Source of the DNA: Bacteroidales bacterium UBA4318
Lineage (GTDB): Bacteria > Bacteroidota > Bacteroidia > Bacteroidales > UBA932
Assembly: GCA_002393895.1 (NCBI GenBank)
Contig: DGUE01000087.1
Coordinates: forward strand, 1-7,938
Length of the DNA: 7,938 bases
Direction: 5' to 3'
Shown here: piece by piece, positions 1 through 6,680 of the stretch
Position numbering within the stretch: position 1 is the stretch's first letter
Layout of the letters: every line of letters begins with the position of its first letter
Notes under the pieces: model-generated
What the model was told of the DNA's origin: nothing
Databases searched by the model: none
What the model saw: the letters and a program-made list of their open reading frames with translations, nothing else
Made by a program: the position numbers and the translations under genes

Positions 1-308
1 CCAACATGGGATGCCAGCCCGGTGCCATCCACTTCTTCCAGAATAACGGAGTCCTCTTCGCTCCTGGCAAGGCAGTGAACGCGGGTGGTGTTGCCACCTC
101 CGGCCTCGAGATGACCCAGAACGCCGCTCACCTGAGCTGGAGCGCACAGGAGGTCGACGAGCGCCTGCACACCATCATGGAGAGCATCCACGAGCAGTGC
201 GTGAAGTTCGGCACCCGTGCCGACGGCAGCGTAGACTACGTGAAGGGCGCCAACATCGCAGGCTTCATGAAGGTTGCCCAGGCGATGCTCGAGCAGGGAA
301 TCATTTAA
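1..308 (+). CDS. gdhA: NADP-type glutamate dehydrogenase, C-terminal end (5' truncated)
   Basis: This is the last ~101 residues of a glutamate dehydrogenase of the hexameric ~445-residue GdhA class. The reading frame enters at base 3 and ends at TAA 306-308; the start lies outside the window. The enzyme reversibly aminates 2-oxoglutarate to glutamate in the cytoplasm. The visible part carries the family hallmark NAGGVATSGLEMTQN (about bases 78-122). Its serine, codon 99-101, is at the place where the family binds the glutamate side-chain carboxylate. The final helices (QEVDERL...IMESIHEQC) and the ending GANIAGFMKVAQAML are also typical of bacterial GdhA. Family assignment is firm. NADP(H) preference is inferred from resemblance to GdhA proteins, because the cofactor loop is not in the window. 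An intrinsic terminator follows 28 bases after the stop, so this gene probably ends its own transcript. Confidence 0.95.
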   Translation, partial: NMGCQPGAIHFFQNNGVLFAPGKAVNAGGVATSGLEMTQNAAHLSWSAQEVDERLHTIMESIHEQCVKFGTRADGSVDYVKGANIAGFMKVAQAMLEQGII

Positions 309-335
309 TTATTTAGAAAATAATTAGTATCTTTG
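304..335 (+). promoter_or_regulatory. Candidate Bacteroidota promoter for the DASS-porin operon
   Basis: TATCTTTG at 328-335 matches the Bacteroidota -7 consensus TAnnTTTG exactly. TTTA at 304-307, a 3/4 match to the -33 element TTTG, lies 20 bases upstream, which fits the usual spacing. The predicted start site, around base 340, would fall inside the 5' arm of the gdhA terminator and leave a leader of roughly 45 bases before the ATG at 387. The motif match is seen directly; use as a promoter is inferred. Confidence 0.45.
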
Positions 336-336
336 G

Positions 337-364
337 GCCGCTTTCTTGTGAAAGCGGCTTTTTT
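337..364 (+). terminator. Intrinsic terminator after gdhA
   Basis: A perfect 9-bp stem, GCCGCTTTC (337-345) paired with GAAAGCGGC (350-358), closes a 4-base loop (346-349) and is followed at once by six T residues (359-364). This is a textbook rho-independent terminator, 28 bases after the gdhA stop and 22 bases before the transporter start. It should separate gdhA from the transporter operon. Confidence 0.9.
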
Positions 365-386
365 GACGTGTATAATTAATCTTAAT

Positions 387-1835
387 ATGTCTGACAAAAA
401 ATTCAATGTCAAGTATTGCGTGCTTCTGCCCATAGTGCTCATAGCCACGATTTTCCTGTGGGTAGTGCCCGTTTCCTTCTTCGGCATCGATGCCCTTACG
501 GTAGTGCAGCAGCGCGTGATCGCGCTCTTCGTTTTTGCTGCTCTGATGTGGATCTTCGAGATCATCCCCAACTGGACTACATCCCTGCTGATCATCACAA
601 TCGCCCTTCTGACCATATCCACGAAGGGTATAGGCTATTTCTGCAACCCTGAGTTCGGCACCCTGATGAAGCCTGCCCGCATCATGTCGAGTATGGCAGA
701 TCCTGTTGTCATGCTCTTCCTGGGCGGTTTCGTGCTTGCAATCATGGCAGAGAAATACAGCCTGGACGTCACAATAGCCCGTGCGCTGCTGAAACTCTTC
801 GGCACCAAGCCCCAGTTCGTGCTGCTTGGCTTCCTCATCATCATCTCGGTTTTCTCAATGTTCATGAGCAACACCGCTACCGCCGCAATGATGCTGACGC
901 TCCTCGCTCCGGTTCTCTCCAAGCTTCCGGTAGACGATAAGGGCAAGATCGGCCTGGCGCTTTCCATCCCCGTGGCAGCGAACCTCGGCGGCATAGGAAC
1001 TCCTATCGGAACCCCTCCCAACGCCACTGCAAAGGGATATCTGGAGCAGGCTGGCATCGATGTTACCTTTGGTGACTGGTGCATCCATATGATTCCCTAC
1101 GTGATCATCATGATTCTCGTGGCATGGGTGCTCCTCCAGTTTTTCTTCCCCTTCAAGACCAAGAAGCTCGTTCTCGAAATTCCCGAGAGCAACATAAAGA
1201 AAGACTGGAAATACGTTCTTGTGTGGATCACCTTCATCGGCACCATCCTGCTCTGGGCAACCGAGCAGCTCACCGGCATCAACTCCAACATTGTTGCCTT
1301 CGTGCCCCTGGCAGTGTTCACCGCAACCGGCCTCTTCGGCAAGAATGAAATCAAGGAAATCAACTGGAGCGTGCTCTGGCTCGTTGCGGGAGGTTTCGCC
1401 CTCGGATATGCCCTGCAGGACACCGGTCTTGCCAAGGTGCTCATCGAGGCAATTCCTTTCGGAAGCATGTCCGTGGTGCTGGTCATCGTCGTGGCAGGCC
1501 TCGTGTGCTACTTCCTTTCCAACTTCATCAGCAACTCCGCTACGGCTGCGCTGCTGATTCCTATCTTGATCGTTGTTGCTGAGGGCATGGCGGATCCCGC
1601 CGCGGCCAGCAATGCCGAGTTCATCTCATTCGGCGGCACCCAGGCAATGATCATCTTCATCGCCACCTGCGCATCCATCGCCATGCTCTTCCCGATTTCC
1701 ACTCCTCCGAACGCCATCGCTGCTTCCACCGGGTTGGTGGAGACCAAGGATATGGCAAAGGTAGGTCTCATTATCGGTGTTGTCGGATTTGCTTTCGGCT
1801 TCTTCTGGCTCACAAAGTTCTTCCCTTTTGCTTAA
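387..1835 (+). CDS. DASS/SLC13-family sodium:dicarboxylate (anion) symporter
   Basis: A 482-residue inner-membrane transporter of the divalent anion:sodium symporter (DASS, SLC13/INDY) family, which couples Na+ influx to uptake of succinate, malate, fumarate, citrate or sulfate depending on the member. Two inverted-repeat signatures are visible. Repeat 1 has SNT at S161-N162-T163 and GTPPNA at residues 208-213. Repeat 2 has SNSAT at 382-386 and STPPNA at 438-443. In VcINDY the SNT pairs and adjacent TP motifs form the Na+ and carboxylate sites. About eleven hydrophobic segments run through the protein, and the length matches the family (~460-490). The ATG at 387 (MSDKKFNVKYCV) was chosen over an in-frame codon at 333, because the upstream 18 codons run through the terminator hairpin. 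No clear Shine-Dalgarno is present, as is usual in Bacteroidota. The gene is followed after only 10 bases by an outer-membrane porin. A C4-dicarboxylate is the most likely substrate; sulfate or citrate cannot be excluded from sequence alone. Confidence 0.9.
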   Translation: MSDKKFNVKYCVLLPIVLIATIFLWVVPVSFFGIDALTVVQQRVIALFVFAALMWIFEIIPNWTTSLLIITIALLTISTKGIGYFCNPEFGTLMKPARIMSSMADPVVMLFLGGFVLAIMAEKYSLDVTIARALLKLFGTKPQFVLLGFLIIISVFSMFMSNTATAAMMLTLLAPVLSKLPVDDKGKIGLALSIPVAANLGGIGTPIGTPPNATAKGYLEQAGIDVTFGDWCIHMIPYVIIMILVAWVLLQFFFPFKTKKLVLEIPESNIKKDWKYVLVWITFIGTILLWATEQLTGINSNIVAFVPLAVFTATGLFGKNEIKEINWSVLWLVAGGFALGYALQDTGLAKVLIEAIPFGSMSVVLVIVVAGLVCYFLSNFISNSATAALLIPILIVVAEGMADPAAASNAEFISFGGTQAMIIFIATCASIAMLFPISTPPNAIAASTGLVETKDMAKVGLIIGVVGFAFGFFWLTKFFPFA

Positions 1836-1845
1836 ATTATTGAAA

Positions 1846-3102
1846 ATGAAAAAGATAATAACTGTATTGGCATTCGCCACAGCGGCTCTTTCCGCTTTTT
1901 CGCAGGAGAGCAAGCCCAGCATCGAGGTGCACGGATTCATCCGCAACTTCTATGCTTTCGACTCCCGCAAGATGATAGGCCTCACCGAGGACTTCTTCAC
2001 GTATGTTCCCTACGATGAGCAGCTTGCCACCAACGGTGACGATGTGAACGGCTACCCCAACTTCCGTTTCGCCGCCCTTACCTCCCGCATCTGGGTGCAG
2101 GTCAAGGGTTATGAGGTGGATGGTTGGAAGGTCGGCGCCCGCGTAGAAGGAGACTTCTACAATGGCCTCGGCAACGATAAAGTTACCGGCACAGCCAATT
2201 TCCGCCTGCGTCAGGCATTTGTGACCCTCGACAAGAACGACTGGTCTTTCAAGGCTGGTCAGAGCTGGCATCCCATGGCTGCCGACATGCCCGACGTGTT
2301 CTCGCTTAACACAGGCGCTCCTTTCGGACCCTTCAGCCGCACTCCTCTTGTGCAGGCAGACTACAAGCTCGCCTACGGCCTCAGCCTCACTGCAGCCGCC
2401 TTATGGCAGATGCAGTACACCTCCACCGGCCCTGAGGGCAAGAGCGCAAGCTATATCAAGTATGGCAACACCCCTGAGATCTATCTGGGCTTGAACTATA
2501 AGAACGAGAACATGATCCTGCGCGCAGGTGTCGACATGCTCAGCATCAAGCCTGTTTATCAGGATAACTTCGGATTCCGTTCCGACCGCATCACCACCGT
2601 CACTCCCTTCTTCTACGCACAGTATGCGAAAGACCTGTTCAGCGTGAAGTTCAAGACAGTGTTCGCCGAAGCCGGAGAGCATGTGAACCTCAATGGCGGT
2701 TACGGCGTTTCCAAGGTGCTGGATGATGGCAATATGGAATACACCCCCACCCGCAACTCATCCAGCTGGCTGAGCCTTTGCTACGGTAAGAAGGTGCAGG
2801 CAATCCTTTTTGCAGGTTATGTGAAGAACTTCGGCACCAAGCAGGCTCTTGCGGGCGCCGTCACTCCAGTGGGCTTCTGGTTCAGCGGCAACAGCTTCGA
2901 CAACATGCACCAGATGGCTCGCGTGACGCCTACCCTCATCTACAACCTCGGCAAGGTTGCCTTCGGCCTCGAGTATGAGATGACCACCGTGCAGTATGGC
3001 GACAAGGCCCAGGGCATCAACCTGGCCAACGGTCTGTACGAGAACGGATTGCACTGGGTGACCAACCACCGCGTTCAGGGTCTGGTGAAGTACACCTTCT
3101 AA
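1846..3102 (+). CDS. DcaP-like outer-membrane porin
   Basis: A 418-residue predicted outer-membrane beta-barrel. It has a Sec signal peptide (MKKIITVLAFATAALSAFSQ, cleavage probably near residue 19-20). The body is made of alternating polar/aromatic strands, and the protein ends ...LVKYTF with the C-terminal phenylalanine expected for BAM-dependent assembly. The early motif IEVHGFIRNFYAF, the segment GQSWHPM (residues 138-144) and the nearby GAPFGPFSRTP resemble the DcaP-like porin family. The founding member is an Acinetobacter trimeric channel for dicarboxylates. Family placement is from recalled resemblance, not a search. The start at 1846 is chosen because it begins the signal peptide; the in-frame codons upstream lie inside the transporter gene. 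The 10-base gap to the symporter indicates one transcript and suggests that the porin brings the symporter's substrate into the periplasm. A generic Bacteroidales porin with other specificity is the main alternative. Confidence 0.78.
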   Translation: MKKIITVLAFATAALSAFSQESKPSIEVHGFIRNFYAFDSRKMIGLTEDFFTYVPYDEQLATNGDDVNGYPNFRFAALTSRIWVQVKGYEVDGWKVGARVEGDFYNGLGNDKVTGTANFRLRQAFVTLDKNDWSFKAGQSWHPMAADMPDVFSLNTGAPFGPFSRTPLVQADYKLAYGLSLTAAALWQMQYTSTGPEGKSASYIKYGNTPEIYLGLNYKNENMILRAGVDMLSIKPVYQDNFGFRSDRITTVTPFFYAQYAKDLFSVKFKTVFAEAGEHVNLNGGYGVSKVLDDGNMEYTPTRNSSSWLSLCYGKKVQAILFAGYVKNFGTKQALAGAVTPVGFWFSGNSFDNMHQMARVTPTLIYNLGKVAFGLEYEMTTVQYGDKAQGINLANGLYENGLHWVTNHRVQGLVKYTF

Positions 3103-3106
3103 AAAA

Positions 3107-4273
3107 CTATATTATTCTTGAAAGGCCTTCGGCGATTCGCCGGAGGCCTTTTTTCATTGTGGCCTCGGGGCAGGCAAGGTTGAGGCGTATGCCTTCTGGC
3201 CCGCCATAGATGGCACCGTCGCTGACACGAACCCCATGTTGAAGCAGAAGATCGGAAATCTCTTTCCCGGCATTGGTGCGGTTGAAGTCCATCCACAGCA
3301 GATAGGTGGCTTCGAGCTCTGGCACACGGACGGAGGGGAAGCGTTCTGCGAAGAGATCTCGCAGCAGGAGGAAGTTGCTGTGAACCAGAGCATTCATCTG
3401 CTCCAGCCAGGCCGCGCCTTCTTCGGTGTATGCTGCCTCAAGGGCAACGATTCCAAGCTGGTTCACATCGCAGTGCTCCCAGATGTTGATCACCCGGTCC
3501 ATCCTGGTGCGGAAATCCTCATTTGCAGAAATGATATTGGCAATCTGGATGCCGGCGATGTTGAAGTTCTTGGTAGGGGAGACGAAGGATATGCTGTTCT
3601 GCGCGAACTCCTCTGAAATTGAGGCAAAAGGCACGTAGGAAGTGCCCGGGGCGGTGATTTCGCAGTGAATCTCGTCGCTGATTACCTTCACCCCGTGCTT
3701 CAGGCAGATCTTCCCCAGGCGCGTCAGTTCTTCCCGGCTCCACAGGCGTCCGCAAGGGTTGTGGGGGTTGCATAGCAGGAAGGCCTTGGCGGCAGGATCC
3801 GCGCAGCGGCGTTCGATGTCGTCGAAATCGATCTCGTAGCGCTTGAGCTCAGGGTTCCATACCAGCCTGCTTTCTGCTGTCTCGCAGCCCTGGTTTGTGA
3901 TGTTATGGAAGAAGCAGTTGTAGGCCGGCACCAGCAGGACCACTTTGTCCCCGGGTTCGGTGATGGCTTTTATGGCGATGGATGTGGCCGGCACGACTCC
4001 CTGCACCGGGATGATCTGCTCGCGGGTAATGCTCCATCCGTGCCTGCCGCCGAACCAGCGTGCTACGGATTCATAGTAGCTGTCCGGCACAAGGGTATAG
4101 CCGAAAACGCCCTTGGCTATGCGCTCCTGGAGAGCCTTGATTATGCCTGGAGCGGCAGGGAAGTCCATCTCTGCAACCCACATGGGAATTACGTTCTCGG
4201 GACAGCTGTCCCACTTCACCGAATTGGTGCCGCGCGGAGCGGCTTCAGTGCTGAAATCGAAATCGTGTCTCAT
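3107..4273 (-). CDS. MalY/PatB-family PLP-dependent C-S lyase / aminotransferase
   Basis: A 388-residue cytoplasmic fold-type I PLP enzyme. MalY/PatB members cleave the C-S bond of cystathionine and other cysteine S-conjugates by beta-elimination, giving a thiol, pyruvate and ammonia; E. coli MalY also represses maltose genes. Visible signatures: an N-terminus FDFST...GTNSVKWD like MalY/PatB; CNPHNPCGRLW in the cofactor region; D200 in SDEIHCEI, expected to contact the pyridine nitrogen; K235 in SPTKNFNIAG as the Schiff-base lysine, nearly the same position as in MalY; and R363 in RLNLACP as the substrate carboxylate anchor. The length matches the family (387-390). The ATG at 4273 is preferred over an in-frame ATG at 4297, because it overlaps the upstream MATE stop as ATGA and matches the family N-terminus. 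The C-terminal codons contain the convergent operon's terminator hairpin, and the TAG stop lies only four bases from the porin stop. The physiological substrate is unknown; a methionine-pathway role or detoxification is possible. Confidence 0.9.
   Translation of the reverse strand: MRHDFDFSTEAAPRGTNSVKWDSCPENVIPMWVAEMDFPAAPGIIKALQERIAKGVFGYTLVPDSYYESVARWFGGRHGWSITREQIIPVQGVVPATSIAIKAITEPGDKVVLLVPAYNCFFHNITNQGCETAESRLVWNPELKRYEIDFDDIERRCADPAAKAFLLCNPHNPCGRLWSREELTRLGKICLKHGVKVISDEIHCEITAPGTSYVPFASISEEFAQNSISFVSPTKNFNIAGIQIANIISANEDFRTRMDRVINIWEHCDVNQLGIVALEAAYTEEGAAWLEQMNALVHSNFLLLRDLFAERFPSVRVPELEATYLLWMDFNRTNAGKEISDLLLQHGVRVSDGAIYGGPEGIRLNLACPEATMKKGLRRIAEGLSRII
3121..3154 (+). terminator. 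Intrinsic terminator of the DASS-porin operon
   Basis: AAAGGCCTTCGGCG (3121-3134) pairs with CGCCGGAGGCCTTT (3138-3151) over 14 positions with a single T-G wobble (3129/3143) and a 3-base loop. A T tract at 3149-3154 follows. It begins 18 bases after the porin stop. The hairpin lies wholly inside the last codons of the convergent lyase gene on the minus strand, so these bases serve two functions. On the minus strand the hairpin is followed by only three T residues, so it is not an obvious terminator in that direction. Confidence 0.9.
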
Positions 4274-5649
4274 TCTGCAAATTCTTTTTTCATCCATCGT
4301 TTGCCACGGATGCGGAGGAAGAAGATGATTCCCCGCACGTTAAGCTCTATGCACATGGCTATCCAGTAGCCTGCAAGGCCGATTTTCGGGGTGAGAATCA
4401 GGGCCAGGCCGATGCGCACCACCCACATGCTGGCAAAGTTCATAACCATGGGCACAAGGGTGTCTCCTGCGCCTACGCACGAACCATATCCTATTATGGA
4501 CACTGCGTAGAGCGTCTCTGCGAAGGCTTCGATTCGGAGTACCTTCACTCCCAGGGCGATGACTTCGGGGTCGTTGGTGAGCAGCCCCATCATCTGCGGA
4601 GCGAAAATATACATCAGTATGCCGGCTGCGGTCATCATTGCGGCGGCCAGGCCGGTGGAGATGTAGGCGAACTGACGGGCCAGGTCCTTGCGCCTGGCGC
4701 CCAGGCTCTGCCCGACGAGCGAGGTGGCCGCATCGCTCAGGCCGTACCCAGGCATGTAGCAGAAGCTCTCGGCAGTGATGGCGAAGGAATTGGCGGCGAT
4801 GGCTATTGTGCCCAGAGGGGCGACTATCACCGTGCTCATGACGTATGCGCCCCTGGTGATGATGTTCTGCAGCCACATGGGTCCGGAGATGCCGAAAGCC
4901 GCTTTTAGGTGCTCCCGGTCCGGAATCCATGAACTGCTGTCCTGCAGTATGTTGAGTTCGGGACACACTACGAACAGATACCAGATGGCGAATGCGTGTG
5001 TGATCATGGTTGCCAGCCCTGTGCCTATTGCGGCGCCCTTCACTCCCATATCCAGAACGTATATGAACAGGTAGTTGAGGGCCACGTCCAGGATGCAGGC
5101 GGAAACCTCCACGATGCTCGGTATCTTCATATTGCCGCTGGCCTGCAGCATGGAACAGCTGATTACAGCAATCTGCATGATGGGAAGGAAGGCGCAGAAG
5201 ATGGCAAAATAGGCGCTGGCATCGGCGCAGATGGATTCATCTCCTCCCAGCCAATAGGGGAGGAAGGGGCTGATTACCAGCCCCAGGAACGCCAGCAAAA
5301 GGCTGAAAATCAGCACGCTGACAAAACCCTTGCGCATTACTTCGCGGGCCTTTGCATAGTTGCGGGAGCCTATGAGCTGGCTGACCTGTACGGAGAATCC
5401 CGATGCGTTCGCGAAGCAGAATCCTCCGAAAATCCAGGTACTGGTGGCAACCAGACCTATGCTGGCGGCCTGCTCGGAACCAAGGCGCCCCACCATGCCT
5501 GCGTCGATATATTCCATGACTATGGTGCCCAGTTGGGCAAGCATGGCAGGAAGGCCCAGGAAAAGGGCCAGCTTGATTTTCTCGCGGCGCGACATGGACT
5601 GCCCACCGCGAAGCTTCTCGAGAAGTATGTCTTTGCTTGATGCGGACAT
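4270..5649 (-). CDS. MATE-family multidrug/toxin exporter
   Basis: A 459-residue inner-membrane protein of the multidrug and toxic compound extrusion family, which exports cationic drugs or metabolites in exchange for Na+ or H+. About twelve hydrophobic segments form two homologous halves, roughly residues 25-210 and 235-445. The first segment contains MEYIDAGMVGRLG with an acidic residue, D49, as is common in MATE transporters. The second half repeats the pattern (GAYVMSTVIVAPLG) and contains GLSDAATSLVGQSLGA. The ATG at 5649 is preferred: the segment LLEKLRGGQSMSRREK resembles the conserved lead-in of Bacteroidales MATE proteins. An in-frame ATG at 5595 would give 441 residues, and a TTG at 5658 would add three. 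The gene sits 18 bases after the AraC regulator and overlaps the MalY/PatB lyase by 4 bases, so the three genes may share a transcript. The substrate cannot be told from sequence. Confidence 0.92.
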   Translation of the reverse strand: MSASSKDILLEKLRGGQSMSRREKIKLALFLGLPAMLAQLGTIVMEYIDAGMVGRLGSEQAASIGLVATSTWIFGGFCFANASGFSVQVSQLIGSRNYAKAREVMRKGFVSVLIFSLLLAFLGLVISPFLPYWLGGDESICADASAYFAIFCAFLPIMQIAVISCSMLQASGNMKIPSIVEVSACILDVALNYLFIYVLDMGVKGAAIGTGLATMITHAFAIWYLFVVCPELNILQDSSSWIPDREHLKAAFGISGPMWLQNIITRGAYVMSTVIVAPLGTIAIAANSFAITAESFCYMPGYGLSDAATSLVGQSLGARRKDLARQFAYISTGLAAAMMTAAGILMYIFAPQMMGLLTNDPEVIALGVKVLRIEAFAETLYAVSIIGYGSCVGAGDTLVPMVMNFASMWVVRIGLALILTPKIGLAGYWIAMCIELNVRGIIFFLRIRGKRWMKKEFAE

Positions 5650-5655
5650 AGGACG

Positions 5656-5663
5656 CAAAGATA
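5656..5663 (-). promoter_or_regulatory. Candidate -7 promoter element for the MATE-lyase pair
   Basis: The minus strand reads TATCTTTG here, a full match to TAnnTTTG, in the 18-base gap between the AraC stop and the MATE start. The G of the motif is six bases from the ATG at 5649, so a transcript starting at the usual distance would be leaderless or nearly so. No TTTG is visible at the -33 position (around 5684-5687), which weakens the case. Read-through from the AraC gene is the simpler alternative. Confidence 0.35.
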
Positions 5664-5667
5664 GAAA

Positions 5668-6582
5668 TTATCCGCGATACTCGCTCGGAGTCTGGCCGGT
5701 ATGTGCTTTGAAAAATTTATAAAAGACCGACGAGTTCGGGAAATTCAGCTTGTATACTATCTCCTTGATGGGCATGTCGGAGTACTTGAGCATGTTTTTG
5801 GCCTCGAGGATAACGAAGGAATCTATCCATTCCGGGCCGGATTTCCCGCTGGCGGTCCGTACCAGTTTGGAAAGATATTTTGGTGTCAGGCAAAGCTTTT
5901 CGGCATAGAAGGCCATTCCGCGCTCTTTGTCGTGATGCTCCGAAACCAGTGTCAGGAACTGCTCCAGCACCAGTTTGGAGCGGACGCTATGGCCCATGCC
6001 CGGATCAGGACGCTCGGCGTTCAAGAGTTTGTCTTGCCAGATGGATCCCGCATAATAAAGGCAGGAGGAGATGATTCCGCGCAGCACCTGTTTCAGGTCT
6101 TTGTGACCTCCCTTCACAAGTTCGTTTATGAGTTCGAAGTATCTGGCGAAGATTGCCCTCTCGCCCTGCTGCATCTCGAAGCAAGGATTGTCCAGCACTG
6201 CGATGCTCTCATTGAACATGCGGACATAGTCCATCCTGGAACTGGAGAGAAAGTCGCTCGAAGCGGCTACAACCACGAAATGCAGCTTCTTTACCTGCTC
6301 TTCTTTTATGCTATAGATTCTTCCGATATTGCCTGGAACATTGATTATCACTGAGTTCTCCTTGATTGTGTAGCTATTGAGGTTAATTTCTGCCTGAAGT
6401 TCTCCCTCGAGGCAGAATACGGCCATGTAGCCGTCCAGGCGGCAGGGGTAATTGAGGATTTGGGGCATATCGCCGTAGCGGACCTCGGAGAGGAAGAAGT
6501 CGTCTGACAAATTGTCGCTGACCGACATCGGGAAGAATTTCCTCAGGTCGTGCAGGCTTATGACGTGCAGGTTATTGTCCAT
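5668..6582 (-). CDS. AraC-family transcriptional regulator
   Basis: A 304-residue DNA-binding regulator. Residues ~1-180 form a cupin-like sensor/dimerisation domain, with a beta-rich stretch from about 35 to 108. Residues ~205-304 form the AraC-type double helix-turn-helix. The first HTH is about 223-246 (FYAEKLCLTPKYLSKLVR). The second is about 271-293 (PIKEIVYKLNFPNSSVFYKF) and is followed by the family ending TGQTPSEYRG. The start at 6582 (MDNNLHVISLHDL) is chosen over an upstream in-frame ATG at 6648, because the extra codons would cross the promoter element. An A-rich stretch precedes the start instead of a Shine-Dalgarno. It is divergent from a TolC-family gene and 18 bases upstream of a MATE exporter, so control of one or both export functions and of itself is likely. 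The inducing ligand is unknown. Confidence 0.93.
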   Translation of the reverse strand: MDNNLHVISLHDLRKFFPMSVSDNLSDDFFLSEVRYGDMPQILNYPCRLDGYMAVFCLEGELQAEINLNSYTIKENSVIINVPGNIGRIYSIKEEQVKKLHFVVVAASSDFLSSSRMDYVRMFNESIAVLDNPCFEMQQGERAIFARYFELINELVKGGHKDLKQVLRGIISSCLYYAGSIWQDKLLNAERPDPGMGHSVRSKLVLEQFLTLVSEHHDKERGMAFYAEKLCLTPKYLSKLVRTASGKSGPEWIDSFVILEAKNMLKYSDMPIKEIVYKLNFPNSSVFYKFFKAHTGQTPSEYRG

Positions 6583-6604
6583 ATAACATTTTTCTTTTTG
6601 TTCA

Positions 6605-6639
6605 CAAAGGTAGTCAAAAATTGTATAAAAGTAGACAAA
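6605..6639 (-). promoter_or_regulatory. Candidate promoter of the AraC-family gene
   Basis: On the minus strand TACCTTTG (6612 down to 6605) matches the Bacteroidota -7 element TAnnTTTG exactly. A TTTG (6639 down to 6636) lies 23 bases upstream, slightly farther than the usual spacing near 20. Transcription would start around 6600 and leave a leader of about 18 bases before the ATG at 6582. Motifs are seen directly; promoter use is inferred. Confidence 0.5.
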
Positions 6640-6640
6640 A
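6606..6640. promoter_or_regulatory. Candidate AraC-type operator: two direct repeats phased by 21 bp
   Basis: AAAGGTAGTCAAAA (6606-6619) and AAAAGTAGACAAAA (6627-6640) agree at 12 of 14 positions and are offset by exactly 21 bases, two helical turns. AraC-family dimers classically bind such tandem half-sites (for example araI1/araI2). The repeats straddle the -7 and -33 elements of the AraC gene's own promoter, so binding would be expected to repress or otherwise autoregulate it. The repeats are seen in the sequence; binding is inferred. Confidence 0.5.
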
Positions 6641-6680
6641 TCGACCAATTGGCAATAAATGCACGCCTTTTAATTATCAG

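Noticed and set aside
363..376. TTGACG and TATAAT, resembling E. coli sigma-70 -35 and -10 boxes
   Set aside because: Only two bases separate them, instead of about 17, and Bacteroidota use a different promoter consensus. TTGACG overlaps the terminator T tract.
333..386. Upstream in-frame extension of the transporter gene (start at 333)
   Set aside because: The extra 18 codons would be encoded by the gdhA terminator hairpin and T tract. The ATG at 387 gives a normal DASS length.
1064..1071. TACCTTTG inside the transporter gene, a full -7 consensus match
   Set aside because: It lies mid-gene with no downstream start that fits, and a few such 8-mers are expected by chance on two strands of this length. 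A minus-strand match near 1757-1764 was rejected for the same reason.
4996..5640. A 214-codon plus-strand open frame opposite the MATE gene
   Set aside because: It mirrors a well-supported membrane transporter gene and has no membrane segments or motifs of its own.
5701..6354. A 217-codon plus-strand open frame opposite the AraC gene
   Set aside because: The minus-strand frame has a clear AraC double helix-turn-helix. The plus-strand product shows no family features and is a shadow.
6645..6652. CCAATTGG palindrome in the divergent gap
   Set aside because: Only eight bases, with no extension of the symmetry on either side; too short to call an operator on its own.
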